Positions 29,787 to 37,588 of a stretch of 40,739 nucleotides of DNA are shown here, in pieces. The DNA comes from a virus. Position 1 is the stretch's first letter; each line of letters begins with the position of its first letter. A program made the position numbers and the translations under genes. The notes below the pieces were generated by a model. That model saw nothing but the letters and a program-made list of their open reading frames with translations, ran no database searches and was not told the DNA's origin. Location: positions 1 to 40,739 of the IMG/VR virus record IMGVR_UViG_3300005295_000038. One strand, 5' to 3'.

Positions 29787-31328
29787 ATGAGCACACACAC
29801 CATCATCTGCAACCCCTGTGGCCAGGAGATCCGGGTTCGCAAGGACGGGGCGCTCTACAAGCACAGCGTCGGCGAGCAGCCGTGCGACGGCGTGCCGGCC
29901 CAGATTCTCTCGGACCCCCTTCCGTCCGTCGGACCCTGGATCGGGGCTCTTGACGCCGGGCGGTGCAGCGACTGTGAGGGGCGGTACGCCGAAGGCGACC
30001 GGGTCCGCAGTGTCGGCGAGCACGGCATGCAGTGCGAGGCCTGTGGGGACGACCCGGACGCGGGCGAACTCGCCTCCAAACTGCACGCCGAGTACCCCGA
30101 CTCCGAGGTGACGGTCCTCCCCGGCGGCGGGGCCATGGTTCTCCCGAAGGGGTTGGCACTCCCGGAGGCCGACGTCATCGTTGTCACCCCCGACATGTTC
30201 GTCGACCCGACCCCGCCGTCCGCCGCGGTCGCCGTGTTCGAGGACCCGACTCCGCCGGTCGTCGTCGAACCCGAGCTGAACGTCTCCGGCCAGCCGAAGG
30301 CGCGGTACGAGTGGCGCGGCAACGTCAACATGGGCTACCAGGTCACCGACCCGGCCACCGGGGACTTCCGCCGGTACAAGAACGGCAACGCGCGGGGGTG
30401 GACGCGCGCGACGACGTTCAACAAGGCGGCGACCGACTCGAAGGCGATTTACGACTGGGGCAAGCGCAACGTCGTCATCGGCGCGGCCAAGCTGCCGGCC
30501 CTGCTTGCAGGCGCCGTGGGCATGACCCACGAAAGCGACCGTGATGCGCTCATGGGGCTCGTGGCCGAGTTCGAGGACGCGGCAGGGGCCAACGAAGCAT
30601 CCGACCTGGGGACCAAGCTGCATGTGTTCACCGAGTTGATGGACGCCGGGCTCAGGACGTGGCAGGACGCGCCGGAGCAGTACCAGGCACAGTTGCGGCT
30701 GTACTCCGAGACCCTCGCGGCGGCAGGCCTGGAACCGGTCCCGGGCCTGATCGAGCGGACGACCTGCATTCAGGAGTTCGGCGGGGTCGTCGGCACGTTC
30801 GACCGCGTGTTCTACCACCGGCCCTCGGGTCAGTACATCCCCGGGGACTTGAAGACCGGCAAGACGATGCAGTACGCCATGAACGAGACCGAGACCCAGT
30901 TGTGGATCTACGCCCACGGGGTGAACCAGAACGGCATCTACGACTGGAACACGGACACGTGGCACGCCCTGGACGCTCCGGTCTCGGAGACGAACGGCGT
31001 CATCATCCACATGCCGGTCAAGGGCAAGCTTGCCGGCGGCGTGTACCTGGACCACGCAGACCTCGAGGCAGGCCGGGAGCACGCCGAGCTGTGCCACCGA
31101 AACCGGACTCAGCCGAAGTCCAAGGTGCGCCCGTGGTCACCCCCGCCCACGCGCCTGGGTGCCCCTGAGACGCTCCCGGAGACGGATTGGCAGACCCAGT
31201 TCGAGAACGTGGCCAGCGTGGACGCTGCGGGCGCCCTGTGGGAGGCCGCGCGCCGGTGCGGGGTGCCGCCCATGGAGCTCCAGCGGCTGGTCCAGATCGC
31301 ACAGACAGCACTTCGTGTCAGGGGTTGA
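29787..31328 (+). CDS. PD-(D/E)XK exonuclease with N-terminal zinc fingers
   Basis: A 513-aa protein. N-terminal ~100 residues: CNPCGQ, then CSDCEGRY and CEACGDD, i.e. zinc-ribbon-like pairs. C-terminal half: RecB/Cas4-type nuclease with GGVVGTFDRVF (D339), GDLKTGK (D354-x-K356) and TETQLWIYAHGV (Q motif). It would resect DNA ends for recombination or replication. This type of exonuclease commonly neighbours SSB-like genes in actinophages, as here. ATG 29787 has AGAGGAG just upstream; a start 12 codons earlier falls in the terminator arm and is rejected. Its stop overlaps the -35 of the next promoter. Confidence 0.85.
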   Translation: MSTHTIICNPCGQEIRVRKDGALYKHSVGEQPCDGVPAQILSDPLPSVGPWIGALDAGRCSDCEGRYAEGDRVRSVGEHGMQCEACGDDPDAGELASKLHAEYPDSEVTVLPGGGAMVLPKGLALPEADVIVVTPDMFVDPTPPSAAVAVFEDPTPPVVVEPELNVSGQPKARYEWRGNVNMGYQVTDPATGDFRRYKNGNARGWTRATTFNKAATDSKAIYDWGKRNVVIGAAKLPALLAGAVGMTHESDRDALMGLVAEFEDAAGANEASDLGTKLHVFTELMDAGLRTWQDAPEQYQAQLRLYSETLAAAGLEPVPGLIERTTCIQEFGGVVGTFDRVFYHRPSGQYIPGDLKTGKTMQYAMNETETQLWIYAHGVNQNGIYDWNTDTWHALDAPVSETNGVIIHMPVKGKLAGGVYLDHADLEAGREHAELCHRNRTQPKSKVRPWSPPPTRLGAPETLPETDWQTQFENVASVDAAGALWEAARRCGVPPMELQRLVQIAQTALRVRG

Positions 31329-31353
31329 CGCTGTCCTAACCCCCGACTAGAGT
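31325..31353 (+). promoter_or_regulatory. Consensus-like promoter for structured leader and SSB-like gene
   Basis: TTGACG (31325-31330), a 17-nt spacer and TAGAGT (31348-31353) closely match the primary-sigma (HrdB-type) promoters of Streptomyces. The -35 overlaps the exonuclease stop codon. Transcription would start near 31360, giving a leader of about 300 nt. Confidence 0.75.
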
Positions 31354-31665
31354 GGGAAGCGCAACAAGGGATGAGGGTCGGCGGACCTTAAGCGTGGCGG
31401 GCGCCACTGGAGGATCTCTACGAGACCGGCCAGGGCAGGGGTTCGAACCCCCTGGCGCTCACAGATCTACGCACCGGTCTCCGAATGCGACGTGAGGTGG
31501 ATTCGGAGACCAGAGAGATCTGGTTAAGCGTCGGGCCAACTGTGCGGGAGGCCCTGTCGGGGAAGTCCATCCCAACCGAAGCGAACGGACACCCGGGCCG
31601 GCCGACCTCTATCCGGCCGGTCCGGGACTTCGAATCGGAATCAGAAATCGAATCAGGAGCAGACC
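31354..31665 (+). ncRNA. Structured leader or small RNA region
   Basis: This ~310-nt gene-free stretch has at least four strong hairpins. They are: GTGGC/GCCAC near 31395-31408; GCCAGGG/CCCTGGC at 31429-31456, enclosing GGTTCGAACC; a two-part stem CAGATCT...AGATCTG (31462-31522) with inner GGTCTCCGAAT / ATTCGGAGACC; and a 12-bp stem at 31592-31626 (CCCGGGCCGGCC / GGCCGGTCCGGG, one G-T pair). It follows a strong promoter and ends at the SD of the SSB-like gene. It could be a regulatory 5' UTR, a separate small RNA, or both. Confidence 0.55.
31399..31461 (+). other. tRNA-like element (T-arm and acceptor only)
   Basis: AGGGG-TTCGAAC-CCCCT (31437-31453) is a perfect T-arm. The next seven bases GGCGCTC could pair with GGGCGCC at 31399-31405 (one G-T), followed by A. 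Only 31 nt separate acceptor and T-arm, about 10 too few for a normal D-arm plus anticodon arm, and no anticodon stem forms. It is therefore not a standard tRNA gene. It may be a tRNA mimic, a decayed tRNA, or a chance palindrome. Confidence 0.3.
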
Positions 31666-32190
31666 ATGACGTTCGACCCCTTCGAGGACCCGACCCCCCG
31701 CCAGTCCAAGCACGCCTCCGCCGACAGCTTCCGGGGCCGGCTCATCTACGTCCAGCCGACCAAGGTTGAGCGCGACGTCCCGAAGCAGAAGTCGCGGCCG
31801 GACGGCGCGCGCGGCGACAAGGTCACCGCCAACGTGACCATCCTCGATGGCCAGGGCCCGGTCCAGGTCTACTCGCAGCGCGTTCCCACCGGGGTGTTCC
31901 TCGACGGGCCCGTGTTCCGGGGTGTCTGGTTCAACCAGGACCAGATCGCGGAAGGCCTCCAGTCCCCGGACGGCAAGACCCTCCGCTCCGGTGTGCTGTG
32001 CCGCATCGAGACCTTGAAGCCCGGTACGCCGGCGGGTGAGGGAAACCCGTGGACCATCGAGGCCGTCTCTCCGGAGGAAAAGGCGGCCGCGGCCGTGGAA
32101 CTCGCCAGGATCCAGCTCGGTGGCAGCGCTCCGACCGTCCCGGCTCAGCCGGTCAACCCGTTCAACAAGACGGCCGACGCTCCGTTCTAG
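31666..32190 (+). CDS. SSB-like DNA-binding protein
   Basis: A 174-aa protein. FRGRLIYVQPTKVERDVPK, VTANVTILDGQGPVQVY, FLDGPVFRGVWFNQDQI and LRSGVLCRIETLKPGTP form the beta-barrel-like pattern of phage single-strand binding proteins of actinophages. The C-terminal tail is Pro-rich, with acidic character only at the end (NKTADAPF). It sits after the exonuclease, consistent with a recombination and replication role. SD AGGAG lies 6-7 nt before ATG 31666. High expression is expected from its own promoter. Confidence 0.6.
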   Translation: MTFDPFEDPTPRQSKHASADSFRGRLIYVQPTKVERDVPKQKSRPDGARGDKVTANVTILDGQGPVQVYSQRVPTGVFLDGPVFRGVWFNQDQIAEGLQSPDGKTLRSGVLCRIETLKPGTPAGEGNPWTIEAVSPEEKAAAAVELARIQLGGSAPTVPAQPVNPFNKTADAPF

Positions 32191-32245
32191 AGCTCCCCCG
32201 GCCACCGCGGTCCACAGCTACAGACGCGGCCCCGGGGTGACGAAG

Positions 32246-32285
32246 CGAAGCCCCCTACCGGACCTCTCCCCGGTAGGGGGCTTCG
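32246..32285. terminator. Bidirectional terminator between convergent units
   Basis: A perfect 16-bp inverted repeat (CGAAGCCCCCTACCGG / CCGGTAGGGGGCTTCG) with an 8-nt loop lies between the plus-strand SSB-like gene (stop 32190) and the minus-strand holin (stop 32292). It can end transcription from both sides. Confidence 0.9.
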
Positions 32286-32291
32286 CGGTGT

Positions 32292-32504
32292 TCAGCGCGT
32301 GACGGTCGGCTGTTCCGGGTCCCCGGTGAACCGGCCGGCGAGGCCCTCGACGAGCGCCAGGACCGCGGCAGACCCGGCGACGACCAGGGACGCGGCCCAA
32401 TTGAACGTGAGGACGTCGAACGGCCGGGCCGCCGCCATCATGGCAAGCAGACCGGCGAGGAACACGCCGATCACCTTGAACGCGAGTCTCTTGGCGAACT
32501 CCAT
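32292..32504 (-). CDS. r1t-like holin candidate
   Basis: A 70-aa protein with two hydrophobic helices (FKVIGVFLAGLLAMMAA, residues ~10-27; WAASLVVAGSAAVLALVEGL, ~37-56), an N-terminal EFAKRLAFK and a charged C-terminus (GRFTGDPEQPTVTR). This is the layout of the r1t-type holins common in actinophages, which permeabilise the membrane for the amidase. ATG 32504 has AGGAG 5 nt upstream; a GTG at 32510 overlaps the SD and is rejected. It is the last gene of the late block, far from the endolysin. Confidence 0.65.
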   Translation of the reverse strand: MEFAKRLAFKVIGVFLAGLLAMMAAARPFDVLTFNWAASLVVAGSAAVLALVEGLAGRFTGDPEQPTVTR

Positions 32505-32512
32505 AACCACTC

Positions 32513-33139
32513 CTAGGACTGGGTCATGCGGAGCATGGTCAGCGACCGCTCCGCGACTGTGTACGACGCCACGTCCGGCGTCGTATCGGCGAAGAACTCC
32601 AGACTGAATGCGTCCGTCGTCCCGTTCATGAATGCGGCTGTGCCCACCGTCATGTTGCGGACGTTCTCATCGAACGAGTTCACCGGAAATGCGAACGTCG
32701 AGCCTGCCAGGAGTGTCCCCGTATTCGTGGGCAGTGACGCGTCGCAGCGCCGGATCTCCAGGTTCATGATGTTCACGGTGGTCGACAGGGTCATGACTGG
32801 TACGTTCAGCGTCCCCACGACGGCGTAGAGGCCCGGGACGTCCGGGCGGATGAGCCGGTTGCCAGCCTCCTGGGACTGGAGTGTGGCCGGCACGGTGTTG
32901 AAGTCGGTCGTGTCGAACGGCACCCGCACCGTAGCCGCGGTCGAACCGAGCGACGTCGTGAACGAGTCGAACGTCCCGGTCCCCCGGAACCTGGACGTGG
33001 GACGCCCGGTCACGCTCGCGATGAGCGCGCAGACGTCGTCGTCGATCGCTTCGGCCAGTGCCTCCAGCGCACCCGGGACGTCGGCCGGGTCCGTCGGCAG
33101 GCTGTACGGGTACGCGCGGTTGGGAGTGAACGCGGGCAT
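32513..33139 (-). CDS. Tail fibre protein, paralogue group member 1
   Basis: A 208-aa protein. The N-terminus, TPNRAYPYSLPTDPADVPGA, then LEALAEAIDDDVCALIAS, is nearly the same layout as the upstream 181-aa gene. The C-terminal ~140 residues form a TNF/C1q-like jelly-roll pattern (FTTSLGSTAATVRVPFDTTD; IRPDVPGLYAVVGTLNVPV; SLTMLRMTQS). This fold is common in trimeric phage receptor-binding tips. ATG 33139 overlaps the upstream stop (TGATG); sequence further upstream in frame is shadow. Confidence 0.6.
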   Translation of the reverse strand: MPAFTPNRAYPYSLPTDPADVPGALEALAEAIDDDVCALIASVTGRPTSRFRGTGTFDSFTTSLGSTAATVRVPFDTTDFNTVPATLQSQEAGNRLIRPDVPGLYAVVGTLNVPVMTLSTTVNIMNLEIRRCDASLPTNTGTLLAGSTFAFPVNSFDENVRNMTVGTAAFMNGTTDAFSLEFFADTTPDVASYTVAERSLTMLRMTQS

Positions 33140-33684
33140 CAGGTCGCCACCTTGGTAGCAGTCAGGGCGCGGTTGTTGATGTTCAGGGCACCGCCGGAGT
33201 CCTGGACAACGCGCAGACGCGCGATCGTCGACACCACGGAGACCTGATGCAGGTAGCTGATCGTGAGCTCGATCTGATCGGACCCGGAGGCCCGGTTCTC
33301 GCGGGCGACCGCGGTTCCGGCAAGCTCCAGCTCGAGGTACCGGCCGTTGGCGTTCAGAGATGCGAACCGCACCCATCCCTGAACCAGGTAGATCCCTGTC
33401 GAGGTGAACGTGATCCGGTCGTTGTTGACCCCGAGGTTCCCCATCGCTGCGTTGTCGTAGTCCTCCGTCGCGAACGTCACCGCGGTGAGCGTCGCGTTCG
33501 GGATGGACTGGTTCGCGGTCGCCGAGACACGCACCGATGGCGCTGCGAAAGCCGTGTTGATGCGGGCTACCTGCGCCTGCACGTCGGTGTCCACGTCGGT
33601 CGCGAAGTCCTGGATCTGAGCCGGGAAGTTCGCCGGGTCCGTGTACAGCGGGTAGGTGTACCCGCGCGGGGTGTTCTGCGGCAT
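33139..33684 (-). CDS. Tail fibre protein, paralogue group member 2
   Basis: A 181-aa protein: TPRGYTYPLYTDPANFPAQI, then a short coiled-coil QDFATDVDTDVQAQVARINT and a jelly-roll-like C-terminus (VSATANQSIPNATLTAVTFA; YDNAAMGNLGVNNDRITFTS; GIYLVQGWVRFASLNANGRY). This 'qsip..t.t.v.f....yd......' series is the C1q/TNF-like tip of many phage fibres. ATG 33684 overlaps the upstream stop. Probably forms homo- or heterotrimers with its neighbours. Confidence 0.65.
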   Translation of the reverse strand: MPQNTPRGYTYPLYTDPANFPAQIQDFATDVDTDVQAQVARINTAFAAPSVRVSATANQSIPNATLTAVTFATEDYDNAAMGNLGVNNDRITFTSTGIYLVQGWVRFASLNANGRYLELELAGTAVARENRASGSDQIELTISYLHQVSVVSTIARLRVVQDSGGALNINNRALTATKVAT

Positions 33685-34421
33685 CAGGCCTTCCTCGCAA
33701 TCGCTTGGTCCCAGACGAGCGCCTGGCCGGCCCCGAGAGTAGAGCGCAGGGCCACGCGCATGAACCCGGTCACCGGCGCCGTCACCGTGCCGGAGACAGA
33801 CCGAAACGGCGGGTACTGGGGGACGTCCACCGACGTCGCCACGACGATGTCCGCGGATGACGTCGTCGGGTACAGGTTCGTGGTGTTCGCGAACCACAGG
33901 GCGACGATCGCAGCGTCCGCGGTCGCGGCCCCGCCGGCGTAGTCTCCGCCGACGAACGCAGACAGGGACCAGATGTCCCCGGAGGTCACCGCGATGGGGT
34001 TGGAGTAGAGCAGGTGGACGGAGGCCTGCCCGGAGTAGATGCGCACCGCCAGGTCCCCGTCCGGGGCCGCGGCCACGTCGGTGACGATGGCGGAGGACAC
34101 ACCCGAGACGTCGTAGCCCGTCCACGGCGCCGGGAACGTGCCCGCGATCGTGTCCTCAAAGGAGGGGTTCAGGATCGAGTTGGACCCGGCGCCCACCACA
34201 CGGCCTACCGCGATCCAGGACGCATCCTGGCGGACGAGGTGGACCACGGTGCCCGGGTTGGGCGGGACGATCGCGGCCCCGGTGAACGGGACGTCGAACG
34301 CTACCTCCATGGTCGTACCGCCGACGTTGACGAACATGGAGTTCGGGGTGGCCACGACCACGGTCCCGATCCGGGACTCGGTGAATCTGCCGTCGGTGGG
34401 CAGCGGTGTGGGGCTAGACAT
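33684..34421 (-). CDS. Minor tail protein with CBM-like domain
   Basis: A 245-aa protein. Residues ~1-80 form an OB-fold-like beta domain (IGTVVVATPNSMFVNVGGTT; GTVVHLVRQDASWIAVGRVV), as in phage hub or baseplate proteins. Residues ~85-245 begin ILNPSFEDTIAGTFPAPWTG, the classic start of carbohydrate-binding modules, then a beta-sandwich. It probably binds cell-wall polysaccharide. ATG 34421 overlaps the end of the upstream gene by 8 nt. Confidence 0.65.
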   Translation of the reverse strand: MSSPTPLPTDGRFTESRIGTVVVATPNSMFVNVGGTTMEVAFDVPFTGAAIVPPNPGTVVHLVRQDASWIAVGRVVGAGSNSILNPSFEDTIAGTFPAPWTGYDVSGVSSAIVTDVAAAPDGDLAVRIYSGQASVHLLYSNPIAVTSGDIWSLSAFVGGDYAGGAATADAAIVALWFANTTNLYPTTSSADIVVATSVDVPQYPPFRSVSGTVTAPVTGFMRVALRSTLGAGQALVWDQAIARKA

Positions 34422-34989
34422 TCGTCAGAATCCTCAGGGCCCATCCACGGATGTTGTAGGTGATGCTGGTCGCGGCAGAGACGGTGTGCTGGGTGCGGAG
34501 CGTGAGGGCGTCGCCGGCTTGGAGGAACTGGACGTCGACCCAGGAGACGTAGTCGGCGGCCACAGCGCCGTTGACGGAGAACCCGTTGCCCTGGCGGGCG
34601 CCGAGCGGGTCCCCGTTTTTCAGGCACTGCACGCGCAGCGCGAGGATCGTGGGCGCCGGGGGCTGTGCGGTGACGGTGCCCCCGATCAGGTACCAGCCGT
34701 CACGCTGGATGCGGATCACGTCGGCGACGTTGTCCGCCATGTTCGAGTTGTCGAACAGTGCACCGCCCCCGTACAGGTGGTCGATGACCTGCCCTGCCGT
34801 GGTGATGCCGCCGAGCATGTTCACCGCGTCCGGGTCGGTGATGAACTCGGTGATGTTGTTCGCCAGGGTCTGCACCGCGGTGTCCGTGGCGATCGCCAGG
34901 TCGCGGAACTGTGCGATGTCCGATGCATCCTTGGTAACGGGCGGGTCACATTCGGGGAACGGCAACCCGAGGCAGTCCGTCGTATCCAT
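34414..34989 (-). CDS. Tail fibre protein, paralogue group member 3
   Basis: A 191-aa protein: GLPFPECDPPVTKDASDIAQ, then FRDLAIATDTAVQTLANNIT, and a jelly-roll-like C-terminal ~110 residues (IRIQRDGWYLIGGTVTAQPP; SWVDVQFLQAGDALTLRTQH; YNIRGWALRILTNV). The same general plan (short collar segment, helix, C1q-like tip) is seen at 32513-33684, but sequence similarity is lower. SD GAGGAGGG precedes ATG 34989. Confidence 0.6.
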   Translation of the reverse strand: MDTTDCLGLPFPECDPPVTKDASDIAQFRDLAIATDTAVQTLANNITEFITDPDAVNMLGGITTAGQVIDHLYGGGALFDNSNMADNVADVIRIQRDGWYLIGGTVTAQPPAPTILALRVQCLKNGDPLGARQGNGFSVNGAVAADYVSWVDVQFLQAGDALTLRTQHTVSAATSITYNIRGWALRILTNV

Positions 34990-34998
34990 CGTCCCTCC

Positions 34999-36093
34999 TC
35001 AGGTCAGAGTCGCCTGCGCACGCATGTACGCGCGCGTGCCCAGTGCCATCGTGCCAGGCTCCAGCGGGTACGTGATCGTGTCGATGAGCTGAGTCCCCAG
35101 CACACCCCGGGACTCGAGCTGGACGGTGTCGCCCGGCTCGAGGGTGTAGTCGGGAGTCATGGCCACCTGCCAGCGTGACGACAGAGCCGTGGCCGCGTTC
35201 AGCAGCCCGCGCGCGTACGTCGTGGCCTGCCCCTGTGTCAGCGGGGTCTGCACCTTGACGATCTCAGACACCCGGCCGAACGGACCGCCGAAGCGGGTCG
35301 GCGACGTCGGTGCGTTGTCGGTGGCCGTGACCCGGAACGGAGTCCCGCCGTCGAACCGCTCGACGACCACGGTCACCGAGTTCGCGGCACCGTCGCGGGT
35401 GATCGACGGCGCTCCGTTGACGAGGAGCCCCTGCGGCCCGTCCGTGATCGTCTGGACCACGGTGCCGACGTCGTACGGGTACTGGCGGAACACGAACGTG
35501 CCGTCGCCGAGTGCGTACCAGCGGGCCCCGAGCGCGTCCATCAGATCGTCCAGGGCCTTCCCCCGGTCCTCGTCCCACGTCAGCTTCGGGGTGGCCGCGT
35601 CGACGACGTCGTGCGGACCGAACGCGGCGCCCGGGAGGACATCCGTGATGAGCCGCTGGGCCTGGTTCACCACGGTTACGTTGTCCGAGTTCCGCGGCTC
35701 CTGGAACCGCAGCCCGATCACATCGGCCGCCAGATCGTCTACGCGCGCGGCCACGTCTCCGTTGTCGGTGCGCGTGAGTGACCCTACGCGGCCCGTAATG
35801 ACCGGGAACAGCTCCTGGGAGCCGTCTCCGTACGTGATCCCGGCGAACACCTTGGCTACCGTCTGGTAGGGCGTCAGGGCGGAGGTCGCCGACGACGGCC
35901 AGAATTCGGGCCCGACGCTGAACGAACCGGAGCGGGTGACCCGCTGGGCCAGGTTTGCCGAGACGGATCCGCCGAAGATGGGGACATCGTTCTCCAGCAC
36001 CGCTCCGTCGGGGCCGGCGTACAGGTCCACCTTGAACGCCAGCCGGTGAGGCGCATGGATCGCCTGTTTGTAGAGGGTGCTGGAGGAGAGCAT
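34999..36093 (-). CDS. DUF5047-like minor tail protein
   Basis: A 364-aa protein: LSSSTLYKQAIHAPHRLAFK, then VPIFGGSVSANLAQRVTRSG, then LEPGDTVQLESRGVLGTQ near the C-terminus. This corresponds to the DUF5047 type of hub protein in actinophages, a tail-tip component related to phage Tal proteins (GKALDDLMDALGARWYALGD in the middle). ATG 36093 overlaps the upstream stop (TGATG). The long frame upstream is shadow and was cut. Confidence 0.65.
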   Translation of the reverse strand: MLSSSTLYKQAIHAPHRLAFKVDLYAGPDGAVLENDVPIFGGSVSANLAQRVTRSGSFSVGPEFWPSSATSALTPYQTVAKVFAGITYGDGSQELFPVITGRVGSLTRTDNGDVAARVDDLAADVIGLRFQEPRNSDNVTVVNQAQRLITDVLPGAAFGPHDVVDAATPKLTWDEDRGKALDDLMDALGARWYALGDGTFVFRQYPYDVGTVVQTITDGPQGLLVNGAPSITRDGAANSVTVVVERFDGGTPFRVTATDNAPTSPTRFGGPFGRVSEIVKVQTPLTQGQATTYARGLLNAATALSSRWQVAMTPDYTLEPGDTVQLESRGVLGTQLIDTITYPLEPGTMALGTRAYMRAQATLT

Positions 36094-36701
36094 CAGGACA
36101 CCGCGTTCCAGACGACGCCGGAGGAGTTCGTCCGGGCTCCCATGGTGACGGATGCCGGGAGTGACGTCTGCGCGGCCGGCCCCAGCGTGTACCGGGCGAC
36201 GGCCGCCGCCAGGTTGGCGTTCACGAGGTCCGCCTGCACACCGACGTTCGAAGAGACCGCGAACGAGAGAGACGTGCCGTTGTACAGCGTCGCCATCCAC
36301 ACTGCGGTGTTCGCGGCGACGACGTACGGTGCGACGAGGGGGATGATCTTGAGCCCGGTCGTTGTCCAGTTCGCAGACTGGTCCAGCGACACGGCCACCC
36401 GCGTGCCGGCCGAGTCGTACAGACCGACGAAGCACTGGTTCGCGGTGAGGGCGACGCCGGCGGCCGATACGTACGTCGCCACGTTCGTGATGGTGTACGT
36501 CTCGGGGAGCGGCGGGAGCTTCACCATGCGCACGGTTCCCGAGGTCGGGTTGGCCGAAGCAGCGCACAGCGCCGGATCCTGACTCCAGTTGATGAACCCG
36601 TGGTCGTTGGGCACCATCGACGCACTCATCAGGTGCCGCAGCGCCAGGTTCAGCGGGTTGTCCCACAGCGTCTGTCCATGGGTGGGGAGTGTGATTCCCA
36701 T
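36093..36701 (-). CDS. Minor tail protein, jelly-roll
   Basis: A 202-aa protein. PTHGQTLWDNPLNLALRHLM at the N-terminus, then a beta-sandwich about 70-150 with TANQCFVGLYDSAGTRVAVS and LVAPYVVAANTAVWMATLYN. The 'VGLYDSAG' strand pair matches the RMGLYASDG segment of the fibre-cassette protein at 3482-4153, suggesting a shared carbohydrate-binding fold used at two sites of the tail. SD TAGGAGA lies upstream of ATG 36701. Confidence 0.6.
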   Translation of the reverse strand: MGITLPTHGQTLWDNPLNLALRHLMSASMVPNDHGFINWSQDPALCAASANPTSGTVRMVKLPPLPETYTITNVATYVSAAGVALTANQCFVGLYDSAGTRVAVSLDQSANWTTTGLKIIPLVAPYVVAANTAVWMATLYNGTSLSFAVSSNVGVQADLVNANLAAAVARYTLGPAAQTSLPASVTMGARTNSSGVVWNAVS

Positions 36702-36709
36702 CGTGTCTC

Positions 36710-37588
36710 CTAGTCTCCGTACGGGCCCTCGCCGTAGCCACCTTCACCGTAACCGTCGAGCACCGGCTCGCCACCCACAGCTTCACCCGAGGCGATCTGC
36801 GCCCACGTCGCGCCGGACGCGGTGAGGTCGGCGAACGTGTCGAACGCCTCCGCGACTGCACACCAATTCCCGAACTCGGTGCCCTGTTGCGGGCCCAGCG
36901 GCCGGTCCACCGTGGTGAACGGCGCGGACCACAGCCGGATCGGCCGCCGCTGATCGTCCCAGATGTACGCCTCGGTGAGATCACCGGGCTGCACGATCAT
37001 GTCCGGGAGACCGTACTCGTCCGGCAACTGGAGCTGGAGCGGCCCCCCGCCGGCGAACAGCGCCTCGACGGCGTCCTTGGCCGCCAGGGTCCGCGTGAGG
37101 ACCCGCATGCCGGAGTCGAGCCGCTTGCGGGTCCCGTACACGTCCGCGGGCACGCGCGCGTTGTACACGTCGAACAGGTTCGCGTCCGCCTGGTACACCT
37201 TGTTGTCGAGACCGGCCCAGATGATCTCAGGTCCCGTGGTGCCGCAGGACGCTTCGAGCACCTGTTGCTGCGAGGAGCAGAACATGGCCTCGACGTTGGC
37301 CCACGGGCGCAACGGGTCCTTGAGGAGCACGGTGCCGACACTCACCTCGGTGAACGGGCCCTGGATCTGGACGGGGCTGTTCGGGGAGCCGGTCCAGCGG
37401 TACCAGAGCGGCGTATCCAGCGGGGCCGTGGTGTCGTTGTAGACCCCGACCTGGCCGAGCAGCTCGACGGTATCCAGAAGTGTCCACGGTCCAGCCGCGG
37501 ACGTGCCGCGCTCGATCGTGGCCGTGGTCTGCGTGCCGGCCGCCGCGGTGAAGTCGACCGTCAGGTAAACGATGCCGTCGTCGCTCAT
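36710..37588 (-). CDS. Distal tail-like protein
   Basis: A 292-aa protein directly after the tape measure gene, with a 4-nt overlap (ATGA). It opens with an Ig/FN3-like domain (VDFTAAAGTQTTATIERGTS; WYRWTGSPN). The second half is of the distal-tail type (VYGTRKRLDSGMRVLTRTLA; LQLQLPDEYGLPDMIVQPGD). It ends in a Gly/Tyr repeat (DGYGEGGYGEGPYGD) that is probably disordered. It would sit at the tail tip between tube and hub. Confidence 0.65.
   Translation of the reverse strand: MSDDGIVYLTVDFTAAAGTQTTATIERGTSAAGPWTLLDTVELLGQVGVYNDTTAPLDTPLWYRWTGSPNSPVQIQGPFTEVSVGTVLLKDPLRPWANVEAMFCSSQQQVLEASCGTTGPEIIWAGLDNKVYQADANLFDVYNARVPADVYGTRKRLDSGMRVLTRTLAAKDAVEALFAGGGPLQLQLPDEYGLPDMIVQPGDLTEAYIWDDQRRPIRLWSAPFTTVDRPLGPQQGTEFGNWCAVAEAFDTFADLTASGATWAQIASGEAVGGEPVLDGYGEGGYGEGPYGD

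Noticed and set aside
31399-31461. Complete tRNA gene
   Set aside because: Only the T-arm and acceptor can be drawn. The space between is about 10 nt too short and no anticodon stem forms.
31485-31769. Plus-strand 94-codon frame in the structured leader
   Set aside because: Its ATG lies in a hairpin loop without an SD, the composition is poor, and it overlaps the SSB-like gene out of frame.
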